Assembly: GCF_900070365.1 (NCBI RefSeq)
Contig: NZ_LN850107.1
Coordinates: forward strand, 1,674,001-1,738,000
DNA from: Alloactinosynnema sp. L-07
GTDB lineage: Bacteria > Actinomycetota > Actinomycetes > Mycobacteriales > Pseudonocardiaceae
DNA: 64,000 bases
Reading direction: 5' to 3'
Shown piece after piece: positions 60,567-64,000 of the stretch. The notes under the pieces were generated by a model that had not been told where the DNA came from, made no database searches, and saw only the letters and a program-made list of their open reading frames with translations. The translations under genes and the position numbers were made by a program. Each line of letters opens with the position of its first letter. Positions within the stretch are counted from its first letter, which is position 1.

Positions 60567-61604
60567 ATGGCGGTCGATACCTCGCCTCGCGCCAAACCAC
60601 GGGCGAGCCGGTCGACCGCGCGTCTCACGGCCGGGTTGGCCATCGCGGCCCTCGTCATCGTCGCGCTCGGCCTGTACTCGCTCACCGTCGGCGCGAAGCC
60701 CGTCGGGCTGGACACCGCGATCCGCTTCCTGGGCGCCGACGACGGCACCGACCTCGCCTACATCGTCCGGGAGATCCGCCTTCCGCGCCTGTACCTGGGC
60801 CTCGCGGTCGGCGCGGGACTGGGCCTGGCGGGCGCGCTCATGCAGGCGCTCACCCGCAACCCGCTGGCCGATCCCGGGCTGCTCGGCGTGGAGATCGGCG
60901 CGTCCACCGCGGTGGTGATCGCGATCGCGGTCTTCGGCGTCGTCACTCCCGGGGGCTATGTGTGGTTCGCCCTCGCGGGCGCGGCGGCCACGTCGGTCGT
61001 GGTGTACCTGCTCGGCTCGGGCGGCCGGGGCGCCACACCGGAGCGCATGGTGCTGGCCGGAGCCGCCGTGACCGCGGTGATGACGGCGTTCGTCGGGATC
61101 ATCCTGCTGCTCGACGGCCAGACCTTCGACCGGTACCGGTTCTGGGTCATCGGCTCGCTGGCCGGGCGCGGGTTCGACGTGCTGTGGCAAACCGGCCCGC
61201 TTCTGCTGCTGGGCGCCGTAATCGCCCTTTCGCTCGGGCGCGGCCTCAACGCGCTGGCGCTGGGTGACGAGGTGGGCCGCGCGCTCGGCGTCCAGGTCGA
61301 GCGAACCCGGCTCGCGGGTGCTCTCGCGGTAACCCTCCTGTGCGGCGCGGCCACCGCCGCGGCCGGTCCCATCGCCTTCGTCGGGCTCGCCGTGCCCCAC
61401 ATGGCCCGGGTGATCACCGGGCCGGACAACCGCTGGGTGCTGGCCTACTCCCTGTTCCTCGCCCCCATCCTCGTGCTCGGCGCGGACATCACCGGCCGCG
61501 TGGTGTCCGCGCCCGGGGAGTTGGAAGTCGGAATCGTCATGGCCCTCATCGGAGCACCCGTGTTCATCGCGCTCGCCCGCCGACGCCGGATCGCGCAGCT
61601 GTGA
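60567..61604 (+). CDS. FecCD-family iron-siderophore permease 1
   Basis: ATG 60567 has GGAGG six bases upstream (preferred over GTG 60540) and gives 345 residues. About 9-10 hydrophobic helices are seen, with FecCD signatures: IRLPRLYLGLAVGAGLGLAG, MQALTRNPLADPGLLGVEIG, the coupling-helix region LALGDEVGRALGVQVERTR, and AGPIAFVGLAVPHMAR. It should form a heterodimeric channel with the next gene product for uptake of the ferri-siderophore delivered by the lipoprotein at 55052-56107. The stop overlaps the next start (GTGA). Confidence 0.93.
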   Translation: MAVDTSPRAKPRASRSTARLTAGLAIAALVIVALGLYSLTVGAKPVGLDTAIRFLGADDGTDLAYIVREIRLPRLYLGLAVGAGLGLAGALMQALTRNPLADPGLLGVEIGASTAVVIAIAVFGVVTPGGYVWFALAGAAATSVVVYLLGSGGRGATPERMVLAGAAVTAVMTAFVGIILLLDGQTFDRYRFWVIGSLAGRGFDVLWQTGPLLLLGAVIALSLGRGLNALALGDEVGRALGVQVERTRLAGALAVTLLCGAATAAAGPIAFVGLAVPHMARVITGPDNRWVLAYSLFLAPILVLGADITGRVVSAPGELEVGIVMALIGAPVFIALARRRRIAQL

Positions 61605-62632
61605 CCCGCGCACTGCGGTCCCGAACGGGGGCCTTCTCGGTACGAGTCCGCCCGCGGGCGCTGATCGTGGGCGCACTTCTCGCGGCGGTCACCCTCGTCT
61701 GCGGGGCGTTGATCCTGACCACCGGGGACTTCCCGGCCACCGTCGGCGACGTGCTCCAAGTGCTGACCGGAGACGGTCCGCGAGGGCTTGAGATCGTGGT
61801 CACGCGGTTCCGGCTGCCGCGACTGCTGGTCGGAATCGGCGTCGGCGCCGCGTTGGGCGCGGCGGGATCGATCTTCCAGAGCATCTCCAGGAACCCGCTG
61901 GGCAGCCCGGACGTCATCGGCTTCACCACCGGCTCGGCCACCGGAGCCCTCGTCGTGCTTGTCGTCGCCCAGGACAGCCCGGTGGGGGTGCCCGTGGGCG
62001 CGATCCTGGGCGGGGTGGGGTCCGCGCTCCTGGTCTACCTGCTCGCCTACCGGCGCGGCGTGCAGGGATTCCGGCTCATCCTCGTGGGCATCGGGGTGAG
62101 TTCCGTACTGGCCGCCGTCAACGCCTTCCTGCTGAGCCGCGCGTCGCTGGCGGACGCGCAGGGAGCGCAGATGTGGTTGGTCGGCAGCCTCAGCGGGCGG
62201 AGCTGGGATCACGTCGTCCCGGTCTGGATCGCGCTCGTCGCGCTCCTGCCCGCGGTCGCGCTGCTGGGCAAGCGCATGTCGATGCTGGAGATGGGCGACG
62301 AGACGGCCACCGCCCGCGGCGTCCCCGTCGAGCGCACCAGGTTGACCCTCGTCGTCGTCGGTGTCGCGCTGACCGCCGTCGCCACGGCGGCGGCCGGGCC
62401 CATCGCCTTCGTCGCGCTGGCCGCGCCCCAGGTCGCCCACCGACTGGTCCGGGTCGGGGGAGCGGGTCCGATGATCTCCGCGCTGACCGGCGCCGCCCTG
62501 CTGGTGGGTGCCGATCTCGCGGGCCAACGCCTCCTGCTGCCACTGCAACTCCCCGTGGGCTTGAGCACCGGGGCGGTGGGCGGCCTCTATCTCGTCTGGT
62601 TGCTGGGAAGGGAATGGCGCAGGCAATGGTGA
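61601..62632 (+). CDS. FecCD-family iron-siderophore permease 2
   Basis: GTG 61601 overlaps the previous stop; 343 residues. The same family signatures recur: TRFRLPRLLVGIGVGAALG, FQSISRNPLGSPDVIGFTTG, MLEMGDETATARGVPVERTR, and AGPIAFVALAAPQVAHRL. It is the second half of the importer channel, FepG-like to the preceding FepD-like protein. Its final codons overlap the ATPase gene start, so all three genes are translationally coupled. Confidence 0.93.
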   Translation: MTRALRSRTGAFSVRVRPRALIVGALLAAVTLVCGALILTTGDFPATVGDVLQVLTGDGPRGLEIVVTRFRLPRLLVGIGVGAALGAAGSIFQSISRNPLGSPDVIGFTTGSATGALVVLVVAQDSPVGVPVGAILGGVGSALLVYLLAYRRGVQGFRLILVGIGVSSVLAAVNAFLLSRASLADAQGAQMWLVGSLSGRSWDHVVPVWIALVALLPAVALLGKRMSMLEMGDETATARGVPVERTRLTLVVVGVALTAVATAAAGPIAFVALAAPQVAHRLVRVGGAGPMISALTGAALLVGADLAGQRLLLPLQLPVGLSTGAVGGLYLVWLLGREWRRQW

Positions 62633-63459
62633 CCCAGGGGCGGCTGCGAGCCGACAATCTGACCCTCGCCTACGACGAGCGGATCGTGGCCAGGGAACTG
62701 GGCGTGACCATCGAGGACGGGTCCTTCACCGTCATCATCGGCCCCAACGCGTGCGGCAAGTCCACCCTCCTCAAGGCACTGGCCAGGGTCATCCGCGCGA
62801 GTGAAGGAGAGGTGTACCTCGACGGCCGAGCCATCTCCACCTACTCGACCAAGCACCTCGCGCGCGAAGTGGGCCTGCTGCCGCAGACGTCCATCGCGCC
62901 GGGCGGCATCACTGTGGACGACCTCGTCGCGCGTGGCCGCTACCCGCACCAGCGGATGCTCCGGCAGTGGTCCACAGAGGACGAGTCCGCGGTGGCCGAT
63001 GCCATGCGCCGCACCGGAGTCCATGACCTGGCCGATCGGTTCGTCGACGAACTCTCCGGCGGTCAGCGGCAACGGGTCTGGCTGGCGATGGTGCTGGCTC
63101 AGCGGACTCCGATCGTCCTGTTGGACGAACCGACCACGTTCCTCGACATCTCGCACCAGATGGAGGTCCTCGACCTGTGCGCGACCCTGCACGAACAGGG
63201 GGACCACACTCTCGTGCTCGTGCTGCACGACATCAACCAGGCTTGCCGGTACGCGACCAACCTCATCGTGATGCGCCAGGGCGAGGTCGTCGCGCAGGGC
63301 GCTCCCGACGAGATCGTCACCGAGTCGCTGATCGCCGACGTGTTCGGGCTGCGGTGCCGGATCATCCCCGATCCGGAGGTCGGAACCCCGATGGTCGTCC
63401 CACTCGCCCGCCCCGGTGACCCAAGGCTCAGCTGGAACGACGACCGGCGAGTCGGGTGA
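62626..63459 (+). CDS. FepC-like ABC importer ATPase
   Basis: ATG 62626 overlaps the permease stop by seven bases (277 residues); ATG 62614 is an alternative with a ribosome site too close. All ATPase motifs are intact: Walker A GPNACGKST, signature LSGGQRQRVWLA, Walker B IVLLDEPTTFLD and H-loop LVLHDINQACRYA. RYPHQ and MRQGEVVAQG are typical of siderophore-importer ATPases (FepC/FecE/FhuC). It drives uptake through the two FecCD permeases. No terminator stem could be picked out after its stop. Confidence 0.94.
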   Translation: MVTQGRLRADNLTLAYDERIVARELGVTIEDGSFTVIIGPNACGKSTLLKALARVIRASEGEVYLDGRAISTYSTKHLAREVGLLPQTSIAPGGITVDDLVARGRYPHQRMLRQWSTEDESAVADAMRRTGVHDLADRFVDELSGGQRQRVWLAMVLAQRTPIVLLDEPTTFLDISHQMEVLDLCATLHEQGDHTLVLVLHDINQACRYATNLIVMRQGEVVAQGAPDEIVTESLIADVFGLRCRIIPDPEVGTPMVVPLARPGDPRLSWNDDRRVG

Positions 63460-63924
63460 CCGCCGCACCACGATGGCGGTGTCGAATTTGGATTTCTTGG
63501 CGGGCGAGCAAGAGGTGGGGAGCGGCGGCCGTTGTTTGAGCCGCGTCCTGGCTGGGGCCCAGGTGTGCTGGCCCCCGCCGAAAATACGCACTAGTGACCG
63601 ACGAGTAGTCAACTCCGGTCCGGGTATTGGGACGCCTTTCGGTCGTGCTTGGCCCTTTCGGGCAGGGCTCAATGGCGCGAATGGTCAAGCCCGTCGACGA
63701 TTTCCGGGGTTGTCGGTCGCGTTCGGCGCCTGCGTTTGGTCCATTCGGCCATCTGCATGCTGACGTGCGGCGTAACGCCGTTACCGCGCGCCGCTGTGCT
63801 CCCTGTCCAGGAAAATGTTCGACGTGATCGTCGCGACATTGTGTGTGCGGTGAAGCCGCCGTTCGGCTTATTGCCGAGAATGAGGACGCGTCCCTATGCT
63901 CTGCCCCGGTCCGCAGGGGGTGCC
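63460..63924. other. Intergenic region without a convincing gene
   Basis: This 465-base stretch is less GC-rich than its surroundings and its open frames on both strands read as Arg/Pro/Ser-rich shadow sequence without ribosome sites or domains. It probably carries the upstream control region of a gene starting at the right edge. Confidence 0.5.
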
Positions 63925-64000
63925 GTGCGCGTTGATTCACGTGCGTGGCGTCGGGCAGTCAATTCATCGATGTTGAGTGAAGCGGGGATTGGGTGTCTAC
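63925..64000 (+). CDS. Possible start of a gene running off the right edge
   Basis: GTG 63925 lies four bases after an AGGGGG ribosome-like site and opens a frame (RVDSRAWRRAVNSSMLSEAG) that remains open to the window end. Only 25 residues are visible, so the product cannot be named. An in-frame ATG occurs at codon 16. Confidence 0.25.
   Translation, partial: MRVDSRAWRRAVNSSMLSEAGIGCL

Noticed and set aside
63428..63940. 170-codon minus-strand frame at the right edge
   Set aside because: Arg/Ser/Pro-rich, no ribosome site, no recognisable domain, and it overlaps the end of the ATPase gene.

Overview
The window is high-GC DNA (about 70% by eye, G/C-ending codons, many GTG starts) from an actinomycete. 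A Pseudonocardiales relative is my best guess, but that is inference from style and gene content, not from any marker gene. No rRNA, tRNA, transposase, integrase or CRISPR array was recognised.

Region 1 (1-4936, minus strand) is a tightly packed operon: a trypsin-like serine protease with a coiled C-terminal half, a PknG-like Ser/Thr kinase with Cys clusters and a helical tail, and a von Willebrand A protein that runs off the left edge. The combination resembles signalling or conflict modules described in multicellular bacteria.

Region 2 (5211-22930) is an exoenzyme island. It holds a two-DUF4082 protein, two paralogous subtilisins with C-terminal P-domains on either side of an HTH regulator, a 1764-residue secreted metallophosphoesterase/M28 aminopeptidase fusion with three near-identical jelly-roll repeats, an MFS transporter with a membrane-anchored propeller protein, and an M14 carboxypeptidase that also ends in a P-domain. 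Strong hairpins separate several of these units.

Region 3 (23036-63459) is a complete-looking siderophore locus with an IdeR/DmdR-type iron box at 24654-24672. A 32-kb plus-strand operon encodes MbtH, a salicylate synthase-ArCP-Cy-A-PCP fusion, a salicyl-AMP ligase, three further NRPSs ending in a thioesterase, a ferri-siderophore binding lipoprotein and a SyrP-like Fe(II)/2-oxoglutarate hydroxylase. A minus-strand ABC exporter pair and a plus-strand FecCD-FecCD-ATPase importer diverge around a second, weaker iron box. An MFS exporter lies on the other side of the first box. Adenylation codes read directly from the protein give this predicted order: salicyl, Cys (thiazoline), D-Asn/Asp (possibly beta-hydroxylated), D-Thr, X, X, D-(N5-acyl-N5-hydroxy-ornithine), X, then release. 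The three X domains share one unassigned code. Phenolate-thiazoline, hydroxy-Asx and hydroxamate groups would make a mixed-ligand hexadentate siderophore. The ornithine N-hydroxylase and acyltransferase it needs are not in the window.

The right edge (63460-64000) is mostly non-coding, with a possible new gene starting near 63925.
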